Shown piece by piece: positions 1 to 8,032 of a stretch of 64,000 bases of DNA. The notes below the pieces were generated by a model. It did not search any database and was not told where the DNA came from. It worked only from the letters and a program-made list of their open reading frames with translations. The translations under genes were made by a program, and so were the position numbers. Source of the stretch: Clostridiales bacterium (GTDB lineage Bacteria; Bacillota; Clostridia; UBA1381). Position 1 is the first letter of the stretch; each line of letters starts with the position of its first letter. The stretch spans positions 1-64,000 of the forward strand of contig JAQXTR010000062.1 in NCBI GenBank assembly GCA_029219585.1. Reading direction: 5' to 3'.

Positions 1-1
1 A

Positions 2-121
2 ACAGTCTGTCCGCAGAAATGTATTGATGTACAGCCTGTCAGAATAAATCAGACTAACTGTCTGCATTGCGGCAACTGCGCTTCAATATGTCCGTTTAAT
101 GCCATTGAGAAAAGAGGCTGA
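2..121 (+). CDS. 4Fe-4S ferredoxin-domain protein, C-terminal end
   Basis: The window opens inside a reading frame that ends at a TGA at 119-121. The visible 39 residues hold the end of one cluster motif (VCPQKC) and a complete CxxCxxCxxxCP motif (NCLHCGNCASICPFNAI), so this is a bacterial-type two-[4Fe-4S] ferredoxin domain at a C-terminus. Many Clostridia carry flavodoxin-ferredoxin fusions (EFR1 type) with this kind of tail, but the N-terminus lies outside the window, so the full architecture is unknown. The stop is only 4 nt before the next start at 126, so it is almost certainly co-transcribed with the macrodomain and sirtuin genes. It would supply an electron carrier next to an ADP-ribosylation pair. 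Confidence 0.85.
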   Translation, partial: TVCPQKCIDVQPVRINQTNCLHCGNCASICPFNAIEKRG

Positions 122-125
122 TACT

Positions 126-896
126 ATGACGCAAAATGAAAGAGTATATTTTTTGCTTGATTATCTTATAAAAGAGTCCGCGGGGTATTCGGATATCAAC
201 ATCCCGTTTGAAACAAAACAGCAAAAACAATTATTGCGTTCACTAATGAACATACGCGAACCGAAACCCGTCACAGAGAAATTTTTGAGAATACAAAACG
301 AATATCTCAAAGAAGAAACACAGAATAAAGGCATCACAGATGTAAATAATCTCATTCCTGTCCGTGACAGATTGTGTATTTGGCAGGGCGATATAACAAC
401 CTTAAAATGCGGGGCGATTGTAAATGCGGCGAACTCTGCTATGCTTGGCTGCTTTGTTCCGTGTCATGGGTGTATTGATAATGCAATTCATACCTATGCC
501 GGTGTTCAGCTTCGTGCAGAATGTAACAGGATAATGAAAGAACAAGGCTACGAAGAACCGACAGGTCAGGCAAAAATCACAGGTGCATATAATCTGCCCT
601 GTGATTATATTATTCATACGGTAGGTCCCGTCATTTGCGGCAGATTAACCGAGAAAGACTGTGCTTTGCTTAAATCCTGCTATATTGAATGTTTGAAAGC
701 CGCAGAGGAACACAATATTAAATCAATTGCATTTTGCTGCATTTCGACGGGAGAATTTCACTTTCCGAATGAAACAGCGGCAGAAATTGCAGTTGATACA
801 GTTACAAAATATTTGAAAAATTCAGATATAGAAAGGGTGATTTTTAATGTATTTAAGGACAGGGACAAGGAAATCTACACAAAATTACTCGTATAA
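126..896 (+). CDS. Zinc-type macrodomain protein-ADP-ribose hydrolase (SirTM-linked)
   Basis: A 256-residue protein. An N-terminal helical segment (about 1-75) precedes a macrodomain with QGDIT (about 87-91), IVNAAN (98-103) and, near 108-118, a Cys/His-rich GCFVPCHGCID. That cluster is typical of the zinc-containing macrodomains linked to class M sirtuins, which remove ADP-ribose that the sirtuin places on a protein. An ATG at 99 is in frame, but the ATG at 126 has AGAGG at the usual distance and starts after the upstream stop, so I chose 126. It overlaps the sirtuin gene by 50 nt, which suggests tight co-expression. Substrate and lipoate partners (GcvH-L, LplA2) are not visible here. Family assignment is firm; the zinc role is by family analogy. 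Confidence 0.9.
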   Translation: MTQNERVYFLLDYLIKESAGYSDINIPFETKQQKQLLRSLMNIREPKPVTEKFLRIQNEYLKEETQNKGITDVNNLIPVRDRLCIWQGDITTLKCGAIVNAANSAMLGCFVPCHGCIDNAIHTYAGVQLRAECNRIMKEQGYEEPTGQAKITGAYNLPCDYIIHTVGPVICGRLTEKDCALLKSCYIECLKAAEEHNIKSIAFCCISTGEFHFPNETAAEIAVDTVTKYLKNSDIERVIFNVFKDRDKEIYTKLLV

Positions 897-1719
897 TATA
901 AACCGTCTGAAAGAAAAAGTTGAAACTGCCGACGCAATCCTTATCGGTGCGGGCGCCGGACTCTCCGCATCTGCCGGATTTGAATATTCGGGAGAACGGT
1001 TTGACAGATACTTTTCGGACTTTAAAGCTAAATACGGCATTACGGATATGTATTCGGGAGGATTTTATCCCTATCAGACACTTGAAGAATACTGGGCTTG
1101 GTGGTCAAGACAAATTCTTATAAACCGCTATGATGTTGAAATCGGTAAACCGTACAAGGATTTACTGACGCTTGTCAAAGATAGGGATTATTTTGTGCTT
1201 ACAACAAATGTAGACCATCAATTTCAGCTTGCCGGCTTTGATAAAAAGCGGCTGTTTTATACCCAGGGCGATTATGGTCTTTTTCAATGCTCAAAGCCTT
1301 GCTGTAATAAAACATACAATAATGAGCTTGTTATAAAAGAAATGGTAAAACAACAACATGATATGAAAATTCCAACTGAGCTTATTCCAAAATGCCCTGT
1401 ATGCGGTGCATATACTACAATGAATTTGCGATGTGATAATAGCTTTGTTCAGGACGATGGCTGGTATGAGGCGGCAAGCCGTTATAAAGAATTTGTACAA
1501 CGCAATAGTGATGCGAATATCCTCTTTCTTGAATTGGGCGTAGGTGCAAATACGCCGGGTATTATAAAATATCCGTTCTGGCAGATGACGGCTCAAAACG
1601 AAAATGCAGTTTATGCTTGTATCAATATGGGTATGGCTATAGCCCCTGATGAAATAAAGCGACAGTCAATATGTATTGACGCTGATATTGGTATGGTGTT
1701 GTCGGAGCTTATAGTATAA
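847..1719 (+). CDS. Class M sirtuin (SirTM), putative protein ADP-ribosyltransferase
   Basis: A 290-residue Sir2-fold protein. Visible are the NAD-binding GAGAGLSAS (34-42), TTNVDHQF (119-126) where ordinary sirtuins have TQNxDxLH, and TQGDYG (139-144), where Gln140 stands in the place of the catalytic histidine. Zinc cysteines are C148/C152 or C153 and C183/C186. Replacement of the catalytic His by Gln is a hallmark of SirTM, a class reported to ADP-ribosylate lipoylated carrier protein rather than deacetylate. The ATG at 847 has AAAGGGTGA just upstream, inside the macrodomain gene. A strong hairpin terminator follows the stop. Enzyme activity is inferred from family; no carrier-protein gene lies in the visible part of the operon. 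Confidence 0.9.
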   Translation: MYLRTGTRKSTQNYSYNINRLKEKVETADAILIGAGAGLSASAGFEYSGERFDRYFSDFKAKYGITDMYSGGFYPYQTLEEYWAWWSRQILINRYDVEIGKPYKDLLTLVKDRDYFVLTTNVDHQFQLAGFDKKRLFYTQGDYGLFQCSKPCCNKTYNNELVIKEMVKQQHDMKIPTELIPKCPVCGAYTTMNLRCDNSFVQDDGWYEAASRYKEFVQRNSDANILFLELGVGANTPGIIKYPFWQMTAQNENAVYACINMGMAIAPDEIKRQSICIDADIGMVLSELIV

Positions 1720-1722
1720 TGA

Positions 1723-1757
1723 AACGTTGTATCCTGAACTTGGGATACAACGTTTTT
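1723..1757 (+). terminator. Rho-independent terminator after the sirtuin gene
   Basis: Perfect 12-bp stem AACGTTGTATCC / GGATACAACGTT with an 8-nt loop, running into five T residues. It begins directly after the sirtuin stop and closes the ferredoxin-macrodomain-sirtuin transcript. Confidence 0.9.
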
Positions 1758-1826
1758 CATAATCACGATAAAATTTTTTCAAAGATTTTTTTGAAATTAA
1801 AATCTCAATATATCGCATAACAGCGT

Positions 1827-1871
1827 AAAAGTCACCTTCAGGTAACAGTCCAAAAGTCACCGGTAGGTAAC
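1827..1871 (+). promoter_or_regulatory. Two tandem palindromic operator-like repeats
   Basis: Two 20-bp copies, at 1827-1846 and 1852-1871, read AAAAGTCACC-NNN-AGGTAAC. Each has dyad symmetry (GTcACC...GGTaAC), and they are 25 bp apart, between two and three helical turns. They lie just upstream of the -35 at 1894. HxlR/MarR-type regulators often control NAD(P)H-binding oxidoreductases through sites like this. No regulator gene is adjacent, so the binding protein is unknown. Confidence 0.55.
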
Positions 1872-1893
1872 TACAGCACAAAAAAGTGCGTAC

Positions 1894-1922
1894 TTTACAG
1901 ATTATTGAATAGGTGCTATACT
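1894..1922 (+). promoter_or_regulatory. Sigma-A promoter for the oxidoreductase gene
   Basis: TTTACA (1894-1899), 17-bp spacer, TATACT (1917-1922). The start site would be near 1929, giving a leader of about 90 nt before the ATG at 2019. I see no known riboswitch in the leader. Confidence 0.75.
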
Positions 1923-2018
1923 GTAATCACAGAGAGGAAAAGACGAGCGTACGGCATCTTTTGCAATGTGGAATTTTAACTAAAAATTATAAATAAAAAT
2001 TGAAAGGATTGATATTTT

Positions 2019-2648
2019 ATGAAAATCGCAGTAATATGCGCAAACGGAAAATCAGGTCAGTTAATAGTAAAGGAAGCAATAAACAGAGGCTTTGATGTGA
2101 CGGCTGTTGTAAGAGGAGAAAATAAGTCAGAAGCAAAAAAGGAAATTATCAAAGATTTATTTGACCTTACCAAAGAAGATTTAAAGGGCTTTGATGCAGT
2201 GGTTGACGCTTGTGGTGCCTGGACTCCAGAAACTCTGGACGTTATTCCAAACGCAGTGAAAAAGCTTTGCGAATTATTGACAGGAACAGACACAAGACTT
2301 CTTATTGTCGGTGGAGCAGGCAGTCTTTATGTGAATAAAGAACACACTCTGACAGTTGCTGATGGCAAGGACTTTCCCGACGCTTTCAAACCGCTTGCGG
2401 CAGTACATCAGACTGCACTCGATTATTTGAGAGGTGTAAATGATGTAAAATGGACTTATATAAGTCCCGCCGCAGATTTTCAGGCAGACGGAGAAAAAAC
2501 AGGAAAATATATTTTAGCAGGCGAAGATTTCACACTAAACGACAAGGGCGAAAGCGTAATCAGCTATGCAGATTATGCCGTTGCTATGGTGGACGAGATA
2601 GTGAACGGCAACCATATTCAACAGAGAATAAGCGTTGTTGGGGAATAA
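2019..2648 (+). CDS. NAD(P)-binding (NmrA/SDR-like) oxidoreductase
   Basis: A 209-residue Rossmann-fold protein. The N-terminal MKIAVICANGKSGQLIV is the dinucleotide-binding loop of the atypical SDR/NAD(P)H-binding family (YtfG/NmrA-like); VVDACGAW and LLIVGGAGSLYV form later strands, and YISPAADF is the usual C-terminal-half motif. The ATG at 2019 has AAAGGA about 10 nt upstream. The gene is monocistronic, between its own promoter and a hairpin terminator. Such genes are commonly induced by electrophile or quinone stress through HxlR-type regulators, which fits the duplicated operator upstream. The substrate cannot be told from sequence. Confidence 0.85.
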   Translation: MKIAVICANGKSGQLIVKEAINRGFDVTAVVRGENKSEAKKEIIKDLFDLTKEDLKGFDAVVDACGAWTPETLDVIPNAVKKLCELLTGTDTRLLIVGGAGSLYVNKEHTLTVADGKDFPDAFKPLAAVHQTALDYLRGVNDVKWTYISPAADFQADGEKTGKYILAGEDFTLNDKGESVISYADYAVAMVDEIVNGNHIQQRISVVGE

Positions 2649-2661
2649 TTTCTTTATATGC

Positions 2662-2696
2662 AAACAGAGGGTGTCGCACAGCGACACCCTCTGTTT
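2662..2696. terminator. Bidirectional terminator between convergent genes
   Basis: Perfect 16-bp inverted repeat with an ACA loop (AAACAGAGGGTGTCGC and its complement), placed between the convergent oxidoreductase and ilvC genes. The T/A-rich ends allow it to act on both strands. Confidence 0.85.
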
Positions 2697-2705
2697 ATGT
2701 TTAAA

Positions 2706-3680
2706 TTATTCTGCGTACTTATCTTCCTTGCTCCATGCATAGAACTTACGGATCTCGTTACCTACAGTTTCAAGCTGATGCTCGCTATTTAGCTGACGAG
2801 TTGCAATAAAGTGTGCACGGCCGTTGTTGTTCTCTGCAATCCACTTTGAAGCAAATGTACCGTCCTGGATTTCCTCAAGAACTTTTTTCATTTCCTTCTT
2901 AGTCTCATCTGTTACAAGACGCTTACCTGTCTCGTAATCACCGAACTCTGCAGTATCTGAAATTGAATATCTCATCTTACTAAATCCACCTGCGTAGATA
3001 AGGTCTACGATAAGCTTCATTTCGTGGATACATTCAAAGTATGCATTTCTGGGGTCATAGCCTGCCTCAACAAGTGTCTCAAAACCTGCCTGCATCAAAG
3101 CTGTAACGCCGCCGCAAAGAACTGCCTGCTCACCGAACAAGTCTGTCTCTGTCTCGCACTGGAATGTTGTTTCAAGTATAGCCGCTCTTGCACCGCCGAT
3201 ACCTGCACCGTATGCCAATGCAACGTCAAGTGCTCTGCCTGTTGCGTCCTGCTCAATAGCTACAAGACAAGGAACACCCTTGCCCTCCTCGTACTCTGAA
3301 CGTACTGTATGACCAGGTCCCTTCGGAGCGATCATAGCAACGTCAACAGTTGCAGGGGGAACTATCTGCTTGAAGTGGATATTGAAACCGTGAGCAAACA
3401 TAAGCATATTGCCATCCTCAAGGTTAGGCTCAATATCATTTTTGTAAATCTGAGCTTGTTTCTCGTCAGGAGTAAGTATCATAATGATATCTGCCTTTTT
3501 TGCAGCCTCAGCTGTTTCGTATACCGGGATACCGTAGCTCTCAGCCTTTGCAGCACTCTTTGAGCCTTTTCTAAGACCAACGATAACGTCAACACCGCTG
3601 TCCTTTAGGTTCTTTGCGTGTGCATGACCCTGTGAACCGTAGCCGATGATTGCTACTGTCTTTCCGTTTAGCAGCTGCAT
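2706..3680 (-). CDS. ilvC: Ketol-acid reductoisomerase, lacking its usual N-terminal start
   Basis: The 324-residue open frame contains nearly all of class [25 protein letters not shown] (NAD(P)-binding), GLRKGSKS (cofactor loop), [10 protein letters not shown] and the metal-binding [16 protein letters not shown]. It converts acetolactate to dihydroxy-isovalerate in valine, isoleucine and leucine synthesis. The natural start appears to be the ATG at 3734 with its own AGAGGT site, but the 12th codon from there is TAA (3699-3701), where relatives have Tyr. The open frame resumes at the ATG at 3680, which has only a weak ribosome site. Either translation reinitiates there, or the gene is damaged, or the base is an error. 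It is the last gene of ilvB-ilvN-ilvC, 69 nt after ilvN. Confidence 0.9.
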   Translation of the reverse strand: MQLLNGKTVAIIGYGSQGHAHAKNLKDSGVDVIVGLRKGSKSAAKAESYGIPVYETAEAAKKADIIMILTPDEKQAQIYKNDIEPNLEDGNMLMFAHGFNIHFKQIVPPATVDVAMIAPKGPGHTVRSEYEEGKGVPCLVAIEQDATGRALDVALAYGAGIGGARAAILETTFQCETETDLFGEQAVLCGGVTALMQAGFETLVEAGYDPRNAYFECIHEMKLIVDLIYAGGFSKMRYSISDTAEFGDYETGKRLVTDETKKEMKKVLEEIQDGTFASKWIAENNNGRAHFIATRQLNSEHQLETVGNEIRKFYAWSKEDKYAE

Positions 3681-3734
3681 ATTACAGTCGCTTTCATATT
3701 AAACTCTTGCTTCATGATCTAATGATTTTGCCAT
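3681..3734 (-). other. ilvC: Original ilvC start region interrupted by an in-frame TAA
   Basis: From the ATG at 3734 the frame reads MAKSLDHEARV, then TAA (3699-3701), then YESDCN and the ATG at 3680. The residues on both sides of the stop match the family pattern (V-Y-Y-E-x-D-x-N before [13 protein letters not shown]), so one base change (TAA from TAT or TAC) explains the interruption. The strong AGAGGT ribosome site belongs to this upstream ATG. Confidence 0.85.
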
Positions 3735-3803
3735 TTTGTATTACCTCTTTCCTTAATACGTATGAAATTTATAAAAACGCCCGAAAGCATTTTTGTCTTA
3801 AGT

Positions 3804-4304
3804 TTATTTGTCTATTTTGAGCGTATTAGCACCACGCTCAAGGGCAGTCATACCCGTACGTGCGATTTCCTCAATGCCGTAAGTATCAAGCATATTCAAA
3901 AACGCTTCTATTTTCTGGTCTGAGCCTGTTACCTCAGCTGTGACGGTTGTCGGAGCAATATCAATGATATTTGCTCTGAATACGTTTGCAATTCCAATTA
4001 CCTCACTGCGATTTTTCGCATTTGTTTTAATCTTAACAAGCACAAGACCACGTTTTACCACGTCGCACTCACGAAGTGTCTTTATCTTTACAACCTCAAG
4101 AATTTTCGACAATTGCTTTGAGATTTGCTCAACCATATACATATCGCCTCTGACCTCGATAGTAATACGTGAAAATCTATCGTCTGCCATAGCTCCGACA
4201 GAAAGTGAGTCGATATTAAAGCCGCGGCGAGTAAAAAGTCCCACTACTCTTGAAAGAACACCGGCGCTGTTCTCAACAAGAACGGATAATGTATATTTCT
4301 CCAT
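3804..4304 (-). CDS. ilvN: Acetolactate synthase small (regulatory) subunit
   Basis: A 166-residue ACT-domain protein: VENSAGVLSRVVGLFTRRGF (about 9-28) is the classic ACT valine-binding start of IlvN/IlvH, followed by the second ALS small-subunit domain. It confers valine feedback control on the large subunit. The ATG at 4304 is preceded by AAGGAGG lying inside the end of ilvB. A TTG at 4307 is in frame, but spacing favours the ATG. The ilvB stop is at 4308-4310, so the two subunits are translationally linked. Confidence 0.95.
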   Translation of the reverse strand: MEKYTLSVLVENSAGVLSRVVGLFTRRGFNIDSLSVGAMADDRFSRITIEVRGDMYMVEQISKQLSKILEVVKIKTLRECDVVKRGLVLVKIKTNAKNRSEVIGIANVFRANIIDIAPTTVTAEVTGSDQKIEAFLNMLDTYGIEEIARTGMTALERGANTLKIDK

Positions 4305-4307
4305 CAA

Positions 4308-5981
4308 TCACGCCTCCTTCTTTGTATTAAGAGCATTTTCGTTATATGCATCACCTGTAGGCTCGAACGGATTTACGTTGACTACAAGGAAATAACTCTT
4401 GTCGTCGCTTAGCATATCCGCAATTGCACCGTCTATCTCGGAATTTTCCGAAATCTCACCTGTCCTGATACCATAAGCATCTGCAAGCTTGCAGAAGTCA
4501 GGTCCGCCTGTTATGTCAACCATCTGGAAGTTTGAGTTATAGTTAAGATACTGAAGCTCATGCACCATACCAAGGCGGTCATTTTTAAATAATACCATTT
4601 TAACAGGTATACCGTACTGCTTCATTGTACCAAGCTCAACCATATCCATCTGGAAGCTTCCGTCACCCATTATAGCAACTACCGGTAAATCACGCTGTGC
4701 GCAGGATGCACCGATTGCCGCCGGCAAGCCGTAGCCCATTGTACCAAATCCGCCTGATGTCAGGAAATGGTCGGGTTTCTTTATTGTGTAGTGATTTGCA
4801 CTCCAAATCTGGTTCTGTCCTACTTCAGTTGTTAGGTAAATCTCTGAATTTGTAATCGCCGAAAGTCTTTCAAGGAAATATTTCGGGTTTACAAAGCCTG
4901 TGTCCTCACTCACCTGTACACGGCTTGTTTCGTTGCGGAGCTCATGTGCCTCATCTATCCATTCTTGTGATGTTTTATAGTCGCCCACAACATTAATAAG
5001 CTGCTCCGTTACGTCTTTAATATCACCTACAACAGGGATTTTCGGTAAAGTATTCTTTCCTATTTCCGCCGGATCTATATCCACGTGAACAAGCTTTTTC
5101 ACCTTTTCAAGGCCTTTTATGTTAGCAATACTTCTGTCACCTAATCTTGTACCCAACGCAAGGATAAAATCCGAACGGTTAAGAAGTACATTCGCACATT
5201 TCTTACCGTGCGAGCCTATCATACCGTAATAGCTGTCGCTGTCTGTAGGCACAACGCCTAAGCCCATCATAGTAGACACGACAGGAACATTTGTAAGCTC
5301 CACAAATTTTCTTACCTCGTCTACTGCCTCTGAACAGCATACACCGCCGCCCGCAAGAATTATAGGCTTTTTTGCCTTTCTTAATGCGTCTGCGACCTTC
5401 TTTATCTGAGACTCGTTTGCTTTGCCTACAAGCTTATAGCCACGAAGATTTATTTCACGTTCTCCAACCTCATCATCGTAGTCATCTGCAAGCACGTCTA
5501 ACGGAAAATCTATAAGTACGGGGCCAGGTCTGCCTGTAGTTGCGATATGGAACGCCTCATCAACAATTCTCGGAATATCTGACACGTCCTTTACAAGATA
5601 GCTATGCTTTGTAAATGGCAATGTCGCACCGATTATGTCTACCTCCTGGAAAGCGTCCTTACCGATAAGCTCACGCTTAACCTGACCTGTAATTGCTACC
5701 ATAGGAATGGAGTCCATATATGCTGTAGCTATGGCAGTTATAAGATTGGTTGCTCCGGGGCCCGATGTTGCCGTACACACACCTGCTACATGGTTTACTC
5801 TGCCGTAGCCTGATGCCATGTGTGCCGCACCCTGCTCGTTTCGTGTAAGAACGTAGTCAATAGACGAACGGGATATACTGTCAACGAAGGGAGCATTTGA
5901 TGCACCCGGATAGCCGAACACTACCTTGACACCGTTTGCCTCTAAGGCTTTAACCGCTATATCTGCACCATTCATACCCAA
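4308..5981 (-). CDS. ilvB: Acetolactate synthase large (catalytic) subunit
   Basis: A 557-residue ThDP enzyme that condenses two pyruvates, or pyruvate with 2-oxobutyrate. Visible are VFGYPGASNAPFVD, the catalytic glutamate in TRNEQGAAHMASGYGR (about residue 49), the central domain AGGGV, and the ThDP/Mg motif MGDGSFQMDMVELGT in the C-terminal third. The likely start is TTG at 5981, 8 nt after GGAGG. An ATG two codons later (5975) would be 14 nt away, though it gives a more family-like MNGADI start. The gene leads the ilvBNC unit behind a good promoter at 6020-6048. No T-box or leader peptide is visible. Confidence 0.95.
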   Translation of the reverse strand: MGMNGADIAVKALEANGVKVVFGYPGASNAPFVDSISRSSIDYVLTRNEQGAAHMASGYGRVNHVAGVCTATSGPGATNLITAIATAYMDSIPMVAITGQVKRELIGKDAFQEVDIIGATLPFTKHSYLVKDVSDIPRIVDEAFHIATTGRPGPVLIDFPLDVLADDYDDEVGEREINLRGYKLVGKANESQIKKVADALRKAKKPIILAGGGVCCSEAVDEVRKFVELTNVPVVSTMMGLGVVPTDSDSYYGMIGSHGKKCANVLLNRSDFILALGTRLGDRSIANIKGLEKVKKLVHVDIDPAEIGKNTLPKIPVVGDIKDVTEQLINVVGDYKTSQEWIDEAHELRNETSRVQVSEDTGFVNPKYFLERLSAITNSEIYLTTEVGQNQIWSANHYTIKKPDHFLTSGGFGTMGYGLPAAIGASCAQRDLPVVAIMGDGSFQMDMVELGTMKQYGIPVKMVLFKNDRLGMVHELQYLNYNSNFQMVDITGGPDFCKLADAYGIRTGEISENSEIDGAIADMLSDDKSYFLVVNVNPFEPTGDAYNENALNTKKEA

Positions 5982-6019
5982 GCTTCATTCCTCCTTTTTT
6001 TTAATTTAGATTACCTTTT

Positions 6020-6048
6020 ATTGTATCAGTAAAATGCTAAAAAGTCAA
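6020..6048 (-). promoter_or_regulatory. Sigma-A promoter of ilvBNC
   Basis: On the minus strand TTGACT (6043-6048), 17-bp spacer, TACAAT (6020-6025). The leader to the TTG start is only about 30 nt, too short for an attenuator. Confidence 0.8.
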
Positions 6049-6067
6049 TATTTTTTCGATATAATTC

Positions 6068-7897
6068 TTATTTTTTCTTTCTTGATGCCTCTTTTGCACG
6101 TAAATCTGTCTGCAAAATACGTTTTCTCATACGCAATGACTCGGGAGTAACCTCCAACAGTTCATCCTCGGCTATAAAGTCAAGACATTCTTCAAGTGTC
6201 ATTGATTTAGGCGGAACAAGCTTTAAGGCATCGTCCGAGCCTGATGCACGAGTATTAGTTGCGTGCTTTTTCTTGCAGACGTTTACTGTTATATCCTCGT
6301 TACGTGAACATTCGCCCACTATCATTCCCTCGTACACCTGCACGTTGGGGCCAATGAATAACGTTCCTCTGTCCTGTGCGTTAAACAGGCCGTATGTTAT
6401 ACTCTCGCCGTTCTCCCAGGCGATAAGAGTTCCACGGTTGCGAGGTGCAAAATCGCCTTTATACGGCTCGTAGTCCTCAAGAATACTGTTTACAATGGCA
6501 GTACCCTTTGTGGCAGTCATTATCTCGCTTCTAAATCCAATAAGACCTCGTGAGGGAATTAAAAACTCAATCCTTGTATAATTCTGTGCTGTTGGTGACA
6601 TATCAGTCATGGTACCCATACGGTTTACCACCTGATCAATAACCGCACCTGTGTAGTCTGACGGAACATCTACCGTAAGTCTTTCTATAGGCTCACAATT
6701 AACTCCGTCAATCTCTTTAAATATAACAACAGGGTTAGATACCTGAAATTCGTACCCTTCACGGCGCATATTTTCTATAAGCACCGACAGATGCAATTCT
6801 CCTCTGCCTGATACGGTAAACGCCTCTGTTGTATCTGTGTCCTCAACACGCAGACTTACGTTAGAGTCAAGCTCCTTATACAGTCTTTCACGCAGATGAC
6901 GTGAGGTAACAAACTTACCCTCTTTTCCTGCAAAGGGGCTATCGTTCACGCTGAATGTCATTGACAGTACAGGATCGTCAATCTTTACAAACGGCAACGG
7001 CTCAAGGCAGTCGGGCGCACATATTGTCTCGCCTATATTTATATCGGTAATGCCCGATATTGCCACAACGTCACCTGCGCCAACCTCGTCTGTAACGGCC
7101 TTTGACAGACCGTCAAAGGTATATAGCTTAGTCGCCTTTGCATGACCTGTCTTGCCATCGGCACGACAAATCGCAAGCGACATATTAGTTGTAATTTTGC
7201 CTCTCTGAATTTTACCTACAGCTATTCTGCCTGTATAATCATCATAGTCGATATTCGATACAAGCATCTGGAATGGTCCTTCATCTTCGCAATGAGGGCA
7301 TGGTATTTCACGAACTATTAATTCAAACAGCTCTTTCAAATCCTCTGACGGGCTTTCAGGATCGTACTCCGCCGTAGCCCATCCGTCACGGCCTGATGCA
7401 AATATAACAGGAGTGTCAAGCTGTTCTTCCGTTGCACCAAGGTCGATAAACAGCTCCAACACCTCGTCTACGACCTCGTAAGGACGTGCATTAGGTCTGT
7501 CAACCTTGTTTACGACTATTACAGGCTGTAGATTTAATGCTAAAGCCTTTGAAAGAACGAAACGTGTCTGCGGCATACATCCCTCAAAGGCATCCACCAA
7601 CAGAAGAACACCGTCTACCATTTCAAGGCCTCTCTCAACCTCACCGCCGAAATCCGCATGGCCCGGGGTGTCAATTATATTGATTTTTGTATCCTTATAC
7701 CATAATGAGGTGTTTTTTGCAAGTATGGTTATACCACGCTCACGCTCAAGATCATTTGAGTCCATCACTCGCTCGTCAACAGCTTCATTTTCACGAAATG
7801 TACCGCTCTGTGCAAGCATAGCATCGACAAGTGTGGTTTTGCCATGGTCAACGTGGGCGATTATTGCTATATTTCTTATGTTTTCTCTCTTTACCAA
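6068..7897 (-). CDS. typA: Ribosome-associated GTPase TypA/BipA
   Basis: A 609-residue translational GTPase. It has G1 AHVDHGKTT (about 14-22), switch I ERGITI, G3 DTPGHADFGGE, G4 NKVD, then EF-G-like domains and the BipA-specific C-terminal domain (RGTLI...GLFNAQDRGTLFIGP). TypA acts in 50S assembly and stress or cold adaptation. The start is TTG at 7897 with GAGAGGA about 10 nt upstream; no better ATG exists. It follows the 29-residue membrane miniprotein gene on the same strand and probably belongs to the argJ-tadA-SLH transcript. Confidence 0.95.
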   Translation of the reverse strand: MVKRENIRNIAIIAHVDHGKTTLVDAMLAQSGTFRENEAVDERVMDSNDLERERGITILAKNTSLWYKDTKINIIDTPGHADFGGEVERGLEMVDGVLLLVDAFEGCMPQTRFVLSKALALNLQPVIVVNKVDRPNARPYEVVDEVLELFIDLGATEEQLDTPVIFASGRDGWATAEYDPESPSEDLKELFELIVREIPCPHCEDEGPFQMLVSNIDYDDYTGRIAVGKIQRGKITTNMSLAICRADGKTGHAKATKLYTFDGLSKAVTDEVGAGDVVAISGITDINIGETICAPDCLEPLPFVKIDDPVLSMTFSVNDSPFAGKEGKFVTSRHLRERLYKELDSNVSLRVEDTDTTEAFTVSGRGELHLSVLIENMRREGYEFQVSNPVVIFKEIDGVNCEPIERLTVDVPSDYTGAVIDQVVNRMGTMTDMSPTAQNYTRIEFLIPSRGLIGFRSEIMTATKGTAIVNSILEDYEPYKGDFAPRNRGTLIAWENGESITYGLFNAQDRGTLFIGPNVQVYEGMIVGECSRNEDITVNVCKKKHATNTRASGSDDALKLVPPKSMTLEECLDFIAEDELLEVTPESLRMRKRILQTDLRAKEASRKKK

Positions 7898-7926
7898 TGT
7901 CTTTGTGTCCTCTCATATTATTTTCG

Positions 7927-8016
7927 TCAGAACAGCGAAACTGCTCCTACAACGAATGTTAATACCATTATTCCTGCTATAACAAAACAGGTTATCTGTA
8001 CTGCTTTTTTACTCAT
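7927..8016 (-). CDS. 29-residue single-span membrane miniprotein (Prli42/DUF4044-like)
   Basis: A small frame, ATG at 8016 and TGA at 7927-7929, with GGAGGA at 8026-8031. The protein starts MSKKAVQ and continues with one hydrophobic helix (about residues 7-29, ending GAVSLF). A basic N-terminus and one C-terminal helix match the tiny Firmicute membrane proteins annotated as DUF4044 or, in Listeria, Prli42, which anchors the stressosome. The resemblance is in size and layout, not a confirmed alignment. It lies between an SLH protein and typA, 29 nt before the typA start. Confidence 0.65.
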   Translation of the reverse strand: MSKKAVQITCFVIAGIMVLTFVVGAVSLF

Positions 8017-8032
8017 TTCACATTTTCCTCCA

